DNA of 31,893 nt, from IMG/VR virus record IMGVR_UViG_3300031972_000892, positions 1 through 31,893 of that record; one strand, given 5' to 3'. Within the stretch, counting starts at the first letter, position 1. Every line of letters begins with the position of its first letter. Under the pieces are notes generated by a model, which saw only the letters and a program-made list of their open reading frames with translations, was not told where the DNA came from and did no database searches. Source of the stretch: a virus. A program made the position numbers and the translations under genes. Shown here piece after piece: positions 1 to 6,942 of this stretch.

Positions 1-166
1 TATGCGAGATACATAGGAGCAATAGGAGCAGAGGGAGTACCATCGGCCTTACGGAAAGGAATCTGTGGAGCCTTCTCAATCACACCATCCTTGCTGTCGT
101 AGTTGGGAGAATAAAAGATTAACTCGTCATTGATAAGGTCATACAGTTCGTAGATCTCAACATACT
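1..166. repeat. Left copy of the 166-bp end overlap
   Basis: Bases 1-166 match 31728-31893 except at 31, 36, 37, 38, 129 and 136. The overlap continues one reading frame, so it marks circular closure of the assembly. The mismatches mean it is not a perfect physical terminal repeat. Confidence 0.9.
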
Positions 167-812
167 GAAGAAGACTATCTTCGATGTCCTCAATCTTACC
201 ACCATTAGATAAGAGATAAGATCTGTCAGACGAATCAAGAACCTGATTGAACTCGTTAAGATAGTCATGCTTGATGGATGCCTTGAACCTTTTGTTACCA
301 AAACGTTCCTTGGCTTGCTTGGCTGGAAGATAGTATCGATGCCCACAGAAGCGCATCGACTCCCAGTTGTTAGCATCCATATCAATTATAACATCCCAAG
401 GATGCACCGCTTTGATGTCGATGCTGTCCATTGCCAGTTCCTTTTCCATCAAACCAAGTTTAAAGAACGAGCAAGGATAGATAAGAGCATACCGCAATCC
501 AGTCTCAAGCATCTCTGCTTTCTCATACAGGAAACGGTTAAGCACCATCTCTACTGTATCGGGCTCCCCAATGCCCTGTGGATCCCCCCCCACCGCTACG
601 GCTGGAGCCTTGGCAAATAGAGAAGCAATAAAGCTTTCTACAAACCCATAGGCGTCAGCAGTCTCAACAGTGACCACTCCACCCTTTGCTGTCTTCTGCT
701 CACGAAACATCTCAGAGCGATAGGCTCTGGTGTATGCTTCCATAGCGTGCTTGCGCTGATCCCAATAGTTCCGGTGCGCTATGATAATCTGTGATATGTC
801 TGAGGCTTTCAT
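1..812 (-). CDS. Portal protein, N-terminal part (runs off the left edge)
   Basis: Encodes about the first 271 residues of the portal, the dodecameric ring through which DNA enters and leaves the head. Translation starts at the ATG at 812-810 (MKASDISQII...), with AGGAGA eight bases upstream, and stays open to base 1. The start overlaps the terminase stop as TAATG, the usual terminase-portal order. The remainder lies at 30824-31893. Joining base 1 to base 31727 gives 1716 nt, exactly 572 codons, so the two pieces form one 571-residue protein. That size fits podovirus portals. The portal assignment rests on position directly after TerL, length, and the downstream scaffold and capsid genes; it is not based on a single diagnostic motif. 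The last ~55 residues of this piece are repeated, with three amino-acid differences, at the right end. Confidence 0.85.
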   Translation of the reverse strand, partial: MKASDISQIIIAHRNYWDQRKHAMEAYTRAYRSEMFREQKTAKGGVVTVETADAYGFVESFIASLFAKAPAVAVGGDPQGIGEPDTVEMVLNRFLYEKAEMLETGLRYALIYPCSFFKLGLMEKELAMDSIDIKAVHPWDVIIDMDANNWESMRFCGHRYYLPAKQAKERFGNKRFKASIKHDYLNEFNQVLDSSDRSYLLSNGGKIEDIEDSLLQYVEIYELYDLINDELIFYSPNYDSKDGVIEKAPQIPFRKADGTPSAPIAPMYLA

Positions 813-2311
813 TATCTAAATCTCCTAGATGATTTTAATGGATGTGCGGTCGTAATAGGTTTGTGCTTAGCGGGACGCTTCTTAAGTACCATTCTGTCCC
901 AATCACTCTTCGGTGTCTGTACACTTTGTAAACCACGTAGTGCCAGAGCATAAGCAATACACCGATCATCGTGGTAGTTGTTTCCATCAGGGTGGTGTGG
1001 TGCCCTACCCTTGTCATCAATCACGAGGTTTCTCATCTCGCTGAATGTAATGGAATCTATGTTCTCTATAATTCTTTCTTGTATCGAAGACTTAAACATA
1101 TCATAAAGTTTAATCTTACTCTTCTGCGTGGTAGTAAACGGAGAGTAGTTAGAGAAACCAAACCCATCAAAGATTTCTTTAACTGCTGCCCCGTGGTTGT
1201 TAAGTTCAAAAGTCACTGGTGCCCTGTAGGCTCTAGCGATTTGGATAACCTCTTCGCTGAATGCCTTAATAGATAATTGATTGGAACTGATGATTGCTAC
1301 TGGGCTATACGAAATCTTGTCTAGAACGTAAGCAACCGAGAAATCTCTTCCGACACCGGATGCAGGATCAAAACCCACACTGTAACGATTCCGATCATTA
1401 TAGGGTTGAAGAACAACCCGTAGTTTATTTTGTACATTAATAACTTCCAAAGGATCCAGATCTTCATGACTAAAGAAGTTCTGATCATCAAGACTATATG
1501 CCTCTTCCAAGGTTGCCGGGTACTCTCGGCGGAAGAGACTTTCTGATTTGATTTCTTCAAGTTTACACCGTCGCCAATAGATCTGCTCATCAGTAAGATT
1601 GTACAGATTCTGTAGCGTTTCTTCATTAGAATAAAATGTCAACCCGCCTTTTGGTAGTTCCTTCCTGTAATCTGGAAAGGTAAACCAAGGCATCATGATC
1701 ACTTCCCATGAATCATTATACTGTGCGTCCATTGCAATCTGGTGTAGAGCATCACCCCAGTAGTTGGGGGTACTTTCTATTACAACGTTGGCATCATTAG
1801 CAGATGCTAGCAAGGATGCTAATACTTCATCAGCCTTATCATAGAAGGCAAACTCTGATAGATGCGCACCGTTAAATGTATACCCTCTGTCCGTAGCGTC
1901 TGACTGTGCCGAGAAGGCACCTAGAGAGGCTCCTGTGGCTTCGAAGGTTATCTCATCCCTCTTAATAGTAGAAGCCCGTCTAAGGGGCTTAGGAAGCGTA
2001 TTAAGAAATCTCTTGTCTATGTCAAGCAACTCTGTAGCAGAACGCAACTTGTTAGACATAACAGCAAACTTTAAAGGATCTGATGCACAGTAAGCCCGCC
2101 AAAAGAAGTAGGACCTACAAAGGGTAGACGAACCAAGTTGCCGTGCCTTAACAACAGCAACCCTTTTGTTATTTTCTAATGCCTCAAGCAATCTAACTTG
2201 CTCTGGATTGATAACGTGGCCAAAGGTTTTCAACTTCGCGTTCTTATCTTTAATCTTAAGACGCGGGATGAACTCATGTGGGTCTAGTATAATGTCACTT
2301 AGGTTCGACAT
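812..2311 (-). CDS. terL: Terminase large subunit (packaging ATPase/nuclease)
   Basis: The 499-residue motor cuts concatemeric DNA and pumps it into the prohead through the portal. The ATPase domain has a deviant Walker A at residues 53-63 (VVKARQLGSST), an acidic Walker B-like stretch SEFAF at 152-156 and the coupling motif ESTPNY at 179-184. The RNase H-like nuclease domain shows D315 (GFDPASG), E369 (TFELNNHG) and the HDDR cluster near 447-450. The length is normal for the family. The start has AAGGA six bases upstream and overlaps the preceding small gene by 17 nt. The stop overlaps the portal ATG (TAATG), suggesting translational coupling. The subfamily, and so the headful or site-specific cutting mode, cannot be told by eye. 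Confidence 0.95.
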   Translation of the reverse strand: MSNLSDIILDPHEFIPRLKIKDKNAKLKTFGHVINPEQVRLLEALENNKRVAVVKARQLGSSTLCRSYFFWRAYCASDPLKFAVMSNKLRSATELLDIDKRFLNTLPKPLRRASTIKRDEITFEATGASLGAFSAQSDATDRGYTFNGAHLSEFAFYDKADEVLASLLASANDANVVIESTPNYWGDALHQIAMDAQYNDSWEVIMMPWFTFPDYRKELPKGGLTFYSNEETLQNLYNLTDEQIYWRRCKLEEIKSESLFRREYPATLEEAYSLDDQNFFSHEDLDPLEVINVQNKLRVVLQPYNDRNRYSVGFDPASGVGRDFSVAYVLDKISYSPVAIISSNQLSIKAFSEEVIQIARAYRAPVTFELNNHGAAVKEIFDGFGFSNYSPFTTTQKSKIKLYDMFKSSIQERIIENIDSITFSEMRNLVIDDKGRAPHHPDGNNYHDDRCIAYALALRGLQSVQTPKSDWDRMVLKKRPAKHKPITTAHPLKSSRRFR

Positions 2312-2552
2312 TGGGGTCCTTCTTCTTTACAGAGACCAGCCACTCATCGACTGGAGAAGAACCATCCTCACCTACCACCGTTAGACCACGATATAAAACA
2401 AGTAGTGAGATTAGGTCTTGAGGCTTGAACCCTTTAAAGTCATCCTCGGCAAACTTAGATGTGACATCGTATATCAAACATCTAACTGCTTCTGCTATAT
2501 CACCACTTTCAAGAGCCTTGAGGCCCTTTGTTATTTTCTTTCTTCGTGCCAT
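2295..2552 (-). CDS. Small protein before TerL, candidate small terminase
   Basis: 85 residues with a basic N-terminus (MARRKKITKG), a probable helical body and a polar C-terminus. I do not recognise a family. The position immediately upstream of terL, with a 17-nt overlap, is where the small terminase subunit often lies. That protein recognises packaging sites and stimulates TerL. No convincing helix-turn-helix can be read, and 85 residues is short for TerS, so the role is a positional guess. The ribosome binding site is weak (GGA in CCGGATGGAACA). The alternative is an early host-takeover protein in the same leftward operon. Confidence 0.65.
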   Translation of the reverse strand: MARRKKITKGLKALESGDIAEAVRCLIYDVTSKFAEDDFKGFKPQDLISLLVLYRGLTVVGEDGSSPVDEWLVSVKKKDPNVEPK

Positions 2553-2614
2553 TGTTCCATCCGGTGTTATTCTTTTTCCATAAAGGTATTCTAGGAAATC
2601 TCTATGGGAGAAGG

Positions 2615-2812
2615 CTAATCTTCTGGTTCGCTATTAATAGGAAGATTTGTCAATACTTCCTCAAGAGAAGGGGGGGAACACCTGTTCATTAACCTTTGTA
2701 GGTAGCGTTCGATGTTCCCCCCTGTGACTGCCCTGCGTGCGACACGTTCGAGGTTTCTTCTCTCTTTGTTTTTCTTATGATACTTCTTATGATCTTTATT
2801 GTAAGTGCTCAA
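2615..2812 (-). CDS. Small basic protein, unknown function
   Basis: 65 residues beginning at a TTG codon (2812-2810) inside the end of the sigma-like gene, with GAGGAA about ten bases upstream. No ATG is available in the N-terminal part. The N-terminal half is very basic and His/Lys-rich (KDHKKYHKKNKERRNLER), and the C-terminal half is acidic. The basic start vaguely resembles the front part of phage HNH-type proteins, but no HNH catalytic motif follows, so at most it would be a remnant. It lies in the leftward operon between the sigma-like gene and the TerL-proximal genes. The coding call rests on packing and frame openness. A small DNA-binding or terminase-accessory role is possible. Confidence 0.5.
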   Translation of the reverse strand: MSTYNKDHKKYHKKNKERRNLERVARRAVTGGNIERYLQRLMNRCSPPSLEEVLTNLPINSEPED

Positions 2813-3203
2813 CCTTAATGTTTCCTCGCAACTTCTTTAGTGCCTTTGCATAGCACTTGCGAACAGATTCATGTGAGCAGTTCTCTAAGCCTGCAACGTA
2901 GCGAAGGGAAGCATCGTCCTCTGCAATCGCTAAGAATACTCTCATCTCTTTCTCTGTAAGCAAACCTTCTATCTCATCCAAGAGATTATTATATCTTTTA
3001 TGACTGTCTTCTCTTTCAATGTATGTGGCTTCGGGACTAGGGAAAGAGTTAAGCCAACTGTCATTAGCAGAGATATACCTAACATAATCATACATCTCTA
3101 AGTTTACAACTTCTTGATATGTCTCGGCCTGCTCTAGTTTATCTGAATATGTTTGCCTCACAGGTCTCATAGTCTTGCTACCGTACTTTCTTTTGCTCAT
3201 CAT
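2796..3203 (-). CDS. Sigma region 4-like HTH regulator
   Basis: 135 residues from the tandem ATGATG at 3203 (MMSKRKYGSK). This start is preferred over an upstream one at 3254 because AGGAGACC lies just ahead of it and the upstream ATG would lie almost at the predicted transcription start. The C-terminal third (about residues 85-130) reads like sigma-70 region 4: LLTEKEMRVFLAI, then a second helix, then SHESVRKCYAKALKKLR, the typical recognition-helix pattern. No region 2 is visible. It is the first gene of the leftward operon that runs through terL and portal, behind a good sigma-70-type promoter with an inverted repeat at the start site. Likely role: redirecting or co-activating host RNA polymerase for phage genes. 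A plain HTH repressor is the alternative. Confidence 0.75.
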   Translation of the reverse strand: MMSKRKYGSKTMRPVRQTYSDKLEQAETYQEVVNLEMYDYVRYISANDSWLNSFPSPEATYIEREDSHKRYNNLLDEIEGLLTEKEMRVFLAIAEDDASLRYVAGLENCSHESVRKCYAKALKKLRGNIKVEHLQ

Positions 3204-3216
3204 ATGGTCTCCTATA

Positions 3217-3237
3217 TGTAGATTTCTAATATCTACA
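3217..3237. promoter_or_regulatory. Inverted repeat at transcription start, candidate operator
   Basis: Arms TGTAGAT (3217-3223) and ATCTACA (3231-3237) are separated by seven bases. The repeat lies between the -10 box and the ribosome binding site of the leftward sigma-like gene, covering roughly +3 to +23 of the predicted transcript. It could be a dimer operator or a 5'-leader hairpin. Part of it (GTAGATATTA on the minus strand) recurs at the equivalent position of the rightward sigma-like gene. Confidence 0.5.
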
Positions 3238-3245
3238 CAATAAGT

Positions 3246-3274
3246 AGTATACAATAAACTGAACGGTAATTCAA
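3246..3274 (-). promoter_or_regulatory. Sigma-70-type leftward promoter
   Basis: On the minus strand, TTGAAT (3274-3269) and TATACT (3251-3246) are separated by exactly 17 bases. Both hexamers are close to the bacterial consensus. It lies 40-70 bases upstream of the sigma-like gene start and in the gap after the last gene of the preceding leftward unit. It should start the terL-portal-head transcript and be readable by unmodified host polymerase, fitting early expression. Confidence 0.65.
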
Positions 3275-3285
3275 GTTGACATTTA

Positions 3286-4494
3286 TTATTCGGGTATGTT
3301 AGGGTAAAACTCCTCTAAGTGTCCAATCACTCGCCCTCTGTAATCCACTCTCTCATCCTCCGCCGGTGACTGAACGCGGATTATGTAGTCTGCGATACGC
3401 CCCCGCGCTCCGGGACTAACGATGTCAAGGTCAGCCTGCGGTGCGAAGTTTCTTCTGTAAAACAAATACATTGCATTGACAGCACCTTGGAAAGCAGGAT
3501 CGGGGTCAGTATTAAGTCTGTAGGTTATTTCATCAGTAAGACTGTTTCGCCCTTCATCTGTCTGGAGATCGCCCATATTTAAACCACGGTCTATAAAGAA
3601 TGCTTGTAGTACCGCTGAGTCATCTGGATTCCTACTCATATAATCTAAAGCGTCTCCGATTGATCGTCCTTCTGTCTGTGTAGCACCGACGGCACCGAAG
3701 AGCGGATCTCTAGGTGTATAGGGCGTGAACAGTCCCAGCGCCTCTAGACGCCTTCTTAACTCTCTTTTACCTTCCGGTGTGGTAGCATCTAAACCCCGCG
3801 CTGCATCTCTTAGATCTTGTATGAGCGGCTCGGATATTCTAGGAGCAGTTCTGGGCATAGCATCAAACTCGTCATCTGAAAGATTAGGTGATCTAGGATC
3901 CAAGCCAGCCGCACCTTGGCGTAGCATTATGCCCGGATCTTCCTCCCGACCTAAGTAAGATGCTTGCTCACCTACCATCTGAAGTTCAGCAATTAATCTA
4001 GACTTCTCTGGATCTAGTCTGGGGATGTGTGCAGCAAACATTGCTGTATGATCAGCCACTTGTCTAAACAAGGGAATCTCTGGGTATGCACCAGAACCAG
4101 CGTCAGGTATTGTGCGAGGTCCTTGATGCGCTGCTCTTTGCTCACGGAAGGTTTCCAGTTCCTGTGGCGTCATAGGTTCTTCCGGCTCGATCTCTTGGTT
4201 TAGGAAGTTCGTCAATGGTGATAACGGTAGAAGCACATCATCACCGCCTGTGCCCAAAACAGTACCCTCAATAAAAGTATCGTATGCTGATGTTGCTGGT
4301 ATCATAAAGGGAGAATCAAAAACAGGTCCTTCCTCATCCTCTGGTAAGACTTCGAGATTTGGTCCTTCGTCATCTGGTCGCTGGAAAACAACTCTGACCG
4401 CACCGGATTCTGGGTCTGTGCTATAGCCCTCTGGAAGTTCTTCTTCCTCGTCATCACCAAAGATCTTATCCAGAAACTGATCCCAAAGACTCAT
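3286..4494 (-). CDS. Acidic 402-residue protein of unknown function
   Basis: I do not recognise a family. The N-terminus (MSLWDQFLDKIFGDDEEEEL) is an amphipathic stretch followed by an acidic run. Residues ~20-130 are Pro/Glu-rich and probably disordered. The C-terminal half looks helical and mixed-charge, with a possible folded domain around 220-400 (DALDYMSRNPDDSAV; YRLNTDPDPAFQGAVNAMYL). No signal peptide, membrane segment or lytic-enzyme signature is visible. GGGAG lies seven bases before the ATG, which starts two bases after the stop of the holin-like gene. It is the last gene of the long late leftward unit. Candidates are a minor virion or ejected protein, or an unrecognised lysis protein given its neighbour. 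Both are guesses. Confidence 0.8.
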   Translation of the reverse strand: MSLWDQFLDKIFGDDEEEELPEGYSTDPESGAVRVVFQRPDDEGPNLEVLPEDEEGPVFDSPFMIPATSAYDTFIEGTVLGTGGDDVLLPLSPLTNFLNQEIEPEEPMTPQELETFREQRAAHQGPRTIPDAGSGAYPEIPLFRQVADHTAMFAAHIPRLDPEKSRLIAELQMVGEQASYLGREEDPGIMLRQGAAGLDPRSPNLSDDEFDAMPRTAPRISEPLIQDLRDAARGLDATTPEGKRELRRRLEALGLFTPYTPRDPLFGAVGATQTEGRSIGDALDYMSRNPDDSAVLQAFFIDRGLNMGDLQTDEGRNSLTDEITYRLNTDPDPAFQGAVNAMYLFYRRNFAPQADLDIVSPGARGRIADYIIRVQSPAEDERVDYRGRVIGHLEEFYPNIPE

Positions 4495-4496
4495 AC

Positions 4497-4682
4497 TTAC
4501 GCTCCCTTAAGTTCTACAATCGCATCAATGACAGACTGACCGCCAATGTACAGTGCGCTGATGGTGACCCAATCACCTGAGGTTAGATAGCCTGCTGCTG
4601 CCAGACCAGTAGCGGTTGCCCATACAAGCAACTTACGAGACAAGATCTTTTCTAATCCCTTATCGAGTAAAGCCTTAGCCAT
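4497..4682 (-). CDS. Small membrane protein, candidate holin
   Basis: 61 residues: a basic N-terminus (MAKALLDKGLEKILSRK), then a hydrophobic stretch from about residue 18 to 34 (LLVWATATGLAAAGYLT), a polar turn (SGDW) and a second moderately hydrophobic stretch (VTISALYIGGQSVIDAIV). This two-helix layout and size fit a class II holin, which makes inner-membrane holes at lysis. The family is not certain, and no adjacent endolysin is recognisable. The ATG overlaps the previous stop as TGATG, implying coupled translation. A membrane accessory role is the alternative. Confidence 0.65.
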   Translation of the reverse strand: MAKALLDKGLEKILSRKLLVWATATGLAAAGYLTSGDWVTISALYIGGQSVIDAIVELKGA

Positions 4683-4981
4683 CAGAATGCTCTCAGTCTG
4701 GAGGCTTCACCATCCCAGAGTTCATCAACATCATCCACACACTTATCATATGTCTCTTCTACACACACTACAAAGCGGCTCCAGCCTTCCTCCCAGTCAA
4801 TCCACTCTAGGTTACCATACGTTCCTTCGGGTCCTAGAAACATTACTCTCGCTCCATCTACATGGAACTCACAAGAAGCAGTTAAAGATTTACCCCACAG
4901 GGTACCTTCAACATCAAACTCTGCCAGTCGGCTTGCTGCTAGTGCTGGATCAAACGCATCTAATATAAACAATACTCTCAT
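4682..4981 (-). CDS. Small acidic protein, unknown function
   Basis: 99 residues with a clean ribosome binding site (AAGGAG, six bases before the ATG). It begins with an alternating hydrophobic strand (MRVLFILDAF) and is rich in Asp, Glu and Trp later, so it is probably a small soluble alpha/beta protein. No signal peptide or known motif was recognised. It lies between a fibre-like virion protein and the holin-like gene, and its stop overlaps the next start. Late expression is likely from its position. I cannot assign a role. Confidence 0.7.
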   Translation of the reverse strand: MRVLFILDAFDPALAASRLAEFDVEGTLWGKSLTASCEFHVDGARVMFLGPEGTYGNLEWIDWEEGWSRFVVCVEETYDKCVDDVDELWDGEASRLRAF

Positions 4982-4991
4982 AACATTCTCC

Positions 4992-5747
4992 TTATGCTGT
5001 TACTGTAGTGCCGTTAGGAATCAATCTGTAGTAGACCTTGGCCTTGATAGTTGCAGTTGCCGCGTTATCTGTAAACACAGCCAAAGCAATCTGGTTATAG
5101 TTATCATCTCCAGTGTCTGGCGCAAGTTGAATTGCTGAAGCATTAGATTTATTATTGTCCTCGAACTCATACGAGTCACCCGGATCTTGGATCTGAACAA
5201 TGCGAGTGATTGATTTAAGTACCGTTGAACCGTTAGCAATCTGAAACTGTGGCTTCATCCACATCTGGTAGTTGGTGTGCTCTCCTGTATCCGAGCCTGT
5301 TGAGGTTGCGGTTCTTGTAAAGATCGCTGCCTTTGGACCAGAAGACGCAGAGTCAAATACCATTCCACCCAACTCCATATTGTGACCGCTGTCACCAAAG
5401 TTATCTGCATCACCATCAGTCAACCCCAATCCTATGTTTACATGATTCTCTGTAGTAGCAGTGGTAGTTTGGATCCTAAACTCAATGTCATAGTTCTGTT
5501 GCTTAGCCGCTGCTAGAAGGACGATGGATCCACTCTTAGTTCGTGGACGCCAACAGAAGACTGCTCCAGCGGAGGCGACGGTTTGAGCCTTAGAACCCGC
5601 AAGACTAATAACCCACCCGTCATCGCTATTATAAGTAACACCAGAAGCAAGCACGCTATTCGGGTCAGCACTGGAATCAGCGGTCGAGGGGCGTAGTTCC
5701 AGCCACTGAGATGTGTCTTTAGGACCAAATACATTTTTGATAGCCAT
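4992..5747 (-). CDS. Beta-rich virion protein, possibly fibre or appendage
   Basis: 251 residues with the composition of phage surface proteins: Thr/Ser/Asn/Gly-rich, alternating hydrophobic strands, almost no charged helices, for example AGAVFCWRPRTKSGSIVL and QIALAVFTDNAATATIKAKV. No catalytic motif, signal or membrane segment is visible. AAGGAG stands ten bases before the ATG. It is paired with another beta-rich protein just upstream, which may form a linked structure such as a fibre head or decoration. The assignment is from composition and location in the late region. It could also be an adsorption protein. Confidence 0.65.
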   Translation of the reverse strand: MAIKNVFGPKDTSQWLELRPSTADSSADPNSVLASGVTYNSDDGWVISLAGSKAQTVASAGAVFCWRPRTKSGSIVLLAAAKQQNYDIEFRIQTTTATTENHVNIGLGLTDGDADNFGDSGHNMELGGMVFDSASSGPKAAIFTRTATSTGSDTGEHTNYQMWMKPQFQIANGSTVLKSITRIVQIQDPGDSYEFEDNNKSNASAIQLAPDTGDDNYNQIALAVFTDNAATATIKAKVYYRLIPNGTTVTA

Positions 5748-5761
5748 TGTTAAAGTTCTCC

Positions 5762-6172
5762 TTAAGCGTGTGCATCATACGTAAGATACGCAGACGCAGC
5801 CGTAAAGGTGCCAGCATCACCCTTGATGAAGGCAAAAAGCGTGGTAGCCTCTCCACTACCGGGAACTCCTATAGCCCAACCAGCAGTGCCCTTAGAAGCA
5901 GTGGTGGTACCAGTAGTAATATCAGCCTCAGATTCAGGGATGATGATCTCATCTCCCGCTGCATCCGAACAGATGTACATAGTAATCTTTGTGGTGCTGG
6001 ATATGGAACTGCACTTAACGTACAGGTAATGAAAGTTTAAAGCAGCATCAGTTGCTGCCTTGGGTACTGCAAAGGTTAAAACCTTTGATGTCGAAAATGA
6101 TGTCCCAACAGATGAAGGTGCTGTGGACGATGTTGATAGCGATGGCAGTTCTACTGCTCTAACGGTAGGCAT
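5762..6172 (-). CDS. Small beta-rich virion protein
   Basis: 136 residues, Ser/Thr/Ala-rich and low in charge, with strand-like segments (VLTFAVPKAATDAALNFHYL; TKITMYICSDAAGDEIIIPE; TLFAFIKGDAGTFTAASAYL). This is the style of a small jelly-roll or decoration-type structural protein. The ribosome binding site GAGGAGA lies seven bases from the ATG. It immediately precedes the 251-residue beta-rich protein in the same leftward unit, and the two are likely co-expressed and perhaps assembled together. No family was recognised; a structural role is inferred. Confidence 0.6.
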   Translation of the reverse strand: MPTVRAVELPSLSTSSTAPSSVGTSFSTSKVLTFAVPKAATDAALNFHYLYVKCSSISSTTKITMYICSDAAGDEIIIPESEADITTGTTTASKGTAGWAIGVPGSGEATTLFAFIKGDAGTFTAASAYLTYDAHA

Positions 6173-6211
6173 ATTGATCTCTCCTCATATATTAAATGTT
6201 TTGTCACTAGG

Positions 6212-6355
6212 CTATTTCTTTTTCTTAGCCATACGATTAATCTTCTGTCCAGCCTTCTTGGCCTTCTGGTAAGACTTACTCTTAGGGTTTGATTTCCCAC
6301 CACGAGCCTTCTTGGCACGGATGTTATCCCAAAGCCCTTTCTTCTTCTTAGGCAT
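6212..6355 (-). CDS. 47-residue Lys-rich protein
   Basis: A very small protein, MPKKKKGLWDNIRAKKARGG at its start, ending in KINRMAKKKK. About one third of residues are lysine. The opening KKGLWDNIRAKKARG pattern resembles a family of tiny proteins seen in marine phages, whose function I do not know. AAGGAG lies seven bases before the ATG, supporting real translation. It is the third of three basic small genes in a row. Binding of nucleic acid, or packaging in the virion with the genome, is a reasonable inference. Confidence 0.7.
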   Translation of the reverse strand: MPKKKKGLWDNIRAKKARGGKSNPKSKSYQKAKKAGQKINRMAKKKK

Positions 6356-6366
6356 TGGTTATCTCC

Positions 6367-6450
6367 TTAATACTTCTTTGACTTCTTCTTGGTCTTCTTG
6401 AAAGGGCTGACCTTCTTGACTGTCTTCTTAGGCTTAGTCTTCTTATACAT
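6367..6450 (-). CDS. 27-residue Lys-rich peptide
   Basis: A tiny open frame encoding MYKKTKPKKTVKKVSPFKKT followed by KKKSKKY. More than half of it is lysine. AAGGAG lies eight bases before the ATG, inside the end of the DUF6321-like gene, and the ATG comes two bases after that gene's stop. The next gene's ribosome binding site follows its own stop directly. The spacing and dedicated ribosome binding site argue that it is expressed despite its size. It may be a DNA- or RNA-binding peptide, but no homology could be assessed. Confidence 0.55.
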   Translation of the reverse strand: MYKKTKPKKTVKKVSPFKKTKKKSKKY

Positions 6451-6452
6451 TG

Positions 6453-6713
6453 TTACCACTCCTTGCAGGACCAGTATCCTGCGCTAGTTTTATCTTTCTT
6501 CTTATCGCACTGATGCCGTGCTCTAAAGGACTTGCGTGCCTTAGGGTTGTTTTTCCTGATCTTCATATTGGCATCACCATACTTGACGATCTTTTCTTTG
6601 CCCCCTTGGCAACCTTTAACTACTTTCTTTTTCTTGCCATGACCTGCTTCACCCTCCTTAATACGACGGGGCTTGTTGCACTTCATTGCTTTCTTATTAG
6701 TTTTCTTTGGCAT
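6453..6713 (-). CDS. DUF6321-like small basic protein
   Basis: 86 residues starting at MPKKTNKKAMKCNKPRRIKE. This start is chosen over one 16 codons upstream because AAGGAGA lies ahead of it and the match to the family begins there. The pattern CNKPRR...KKVVKGCQGGKEKIVKYG...KARKSFRARHQCD...SAGYWSCKEW is that of DUF6321, a small basic protein recurrent in marine phages, recognised from memory of the motif. Four cysteines could bind a metal but the spacing is irregular. The function is unknown. It overlaps the previous gene by 17 nt and sits in the late unit with two other Lys-rich genes. Confidence 0.8.
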   Translation of the reverse strand: MPKKTNKKAMKCNKPRRIKEGEAGHGKKKKVVKGCQGGKEKIVKYGDANMKIRKNNPKARKSFRARHQCDKKKDKTSAGYWSCKEW

Positions 6714-6942
6714 CGTTACGAATCTCCTTGATGTCCTCATCGATATCCTCAACACGCTCAATAATATATTTGATGTCTGATTCTATACGGATAAGGGTCT
6801 CGTGGTTGTCATCTACTGTGGCGGCTTTGGCTTCTAAGGCTACCAGTCTGTGGCCTGTAGTTGCATAAAAGATAGCCATAGTGACCACCACTCCGCCGAC
6901 TACCAGCACATCTTTGATTGTTAATGTTGAATCGAATGTCAT
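6697..6942 (-). CDS. Membrane-anchored coiled-coil protein, possible lysis factor
   Basis: 81 residues. Residues ~10-28 (KDVLVVGGVVVTMAIFYAT) form one transmembrane helix near the N-terminus. Residues ~32-78 are a charged amphipathic stretch with heptad-like spacing (LVALEAKAATVDDNHETLIR; IIERVEDIDEDIKEIRND), probably a coiled coil. This anchor-plus-coiled-coil layout is shared by inner-membrane spanins and XhlA-type holin partners. The gene begins directly after the stop of the giant internal virion protein (TAAATG) and overlaps the DUF6321-like gene. A lysis or injection-accessory role is inferred only from architecture. Confidence 0.7.
   Translation of the reverse strand: MTFDSTLTIKDVLVVGGVVVTMAIFYATTGHRLVALEAKAATVDDNHETLIRIESDIKYIIERVEDIDEDIKEIRNDAKEN

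Noticed and set aside
1-166. Physical direct terminal repeats of the virion DNA
   Set aside because: Six mismatches between the copies and continuity of a single portal frame fit an assembly overlap from strain variants better than identical packaged repeats.
971-1276. Plus-strand open frames across the terminase, internal virion and tail genes
   Set aside because: They are mirror frames of strongly supported minus-strand genes, with no ribosome binding sites or recognisable motifs.
3276-3281. Consensus TTGACA on the plus strand as a rightward promoter
   Set aside because: No -10 hexamer at 16-18 bases, and no rightward gene follows.
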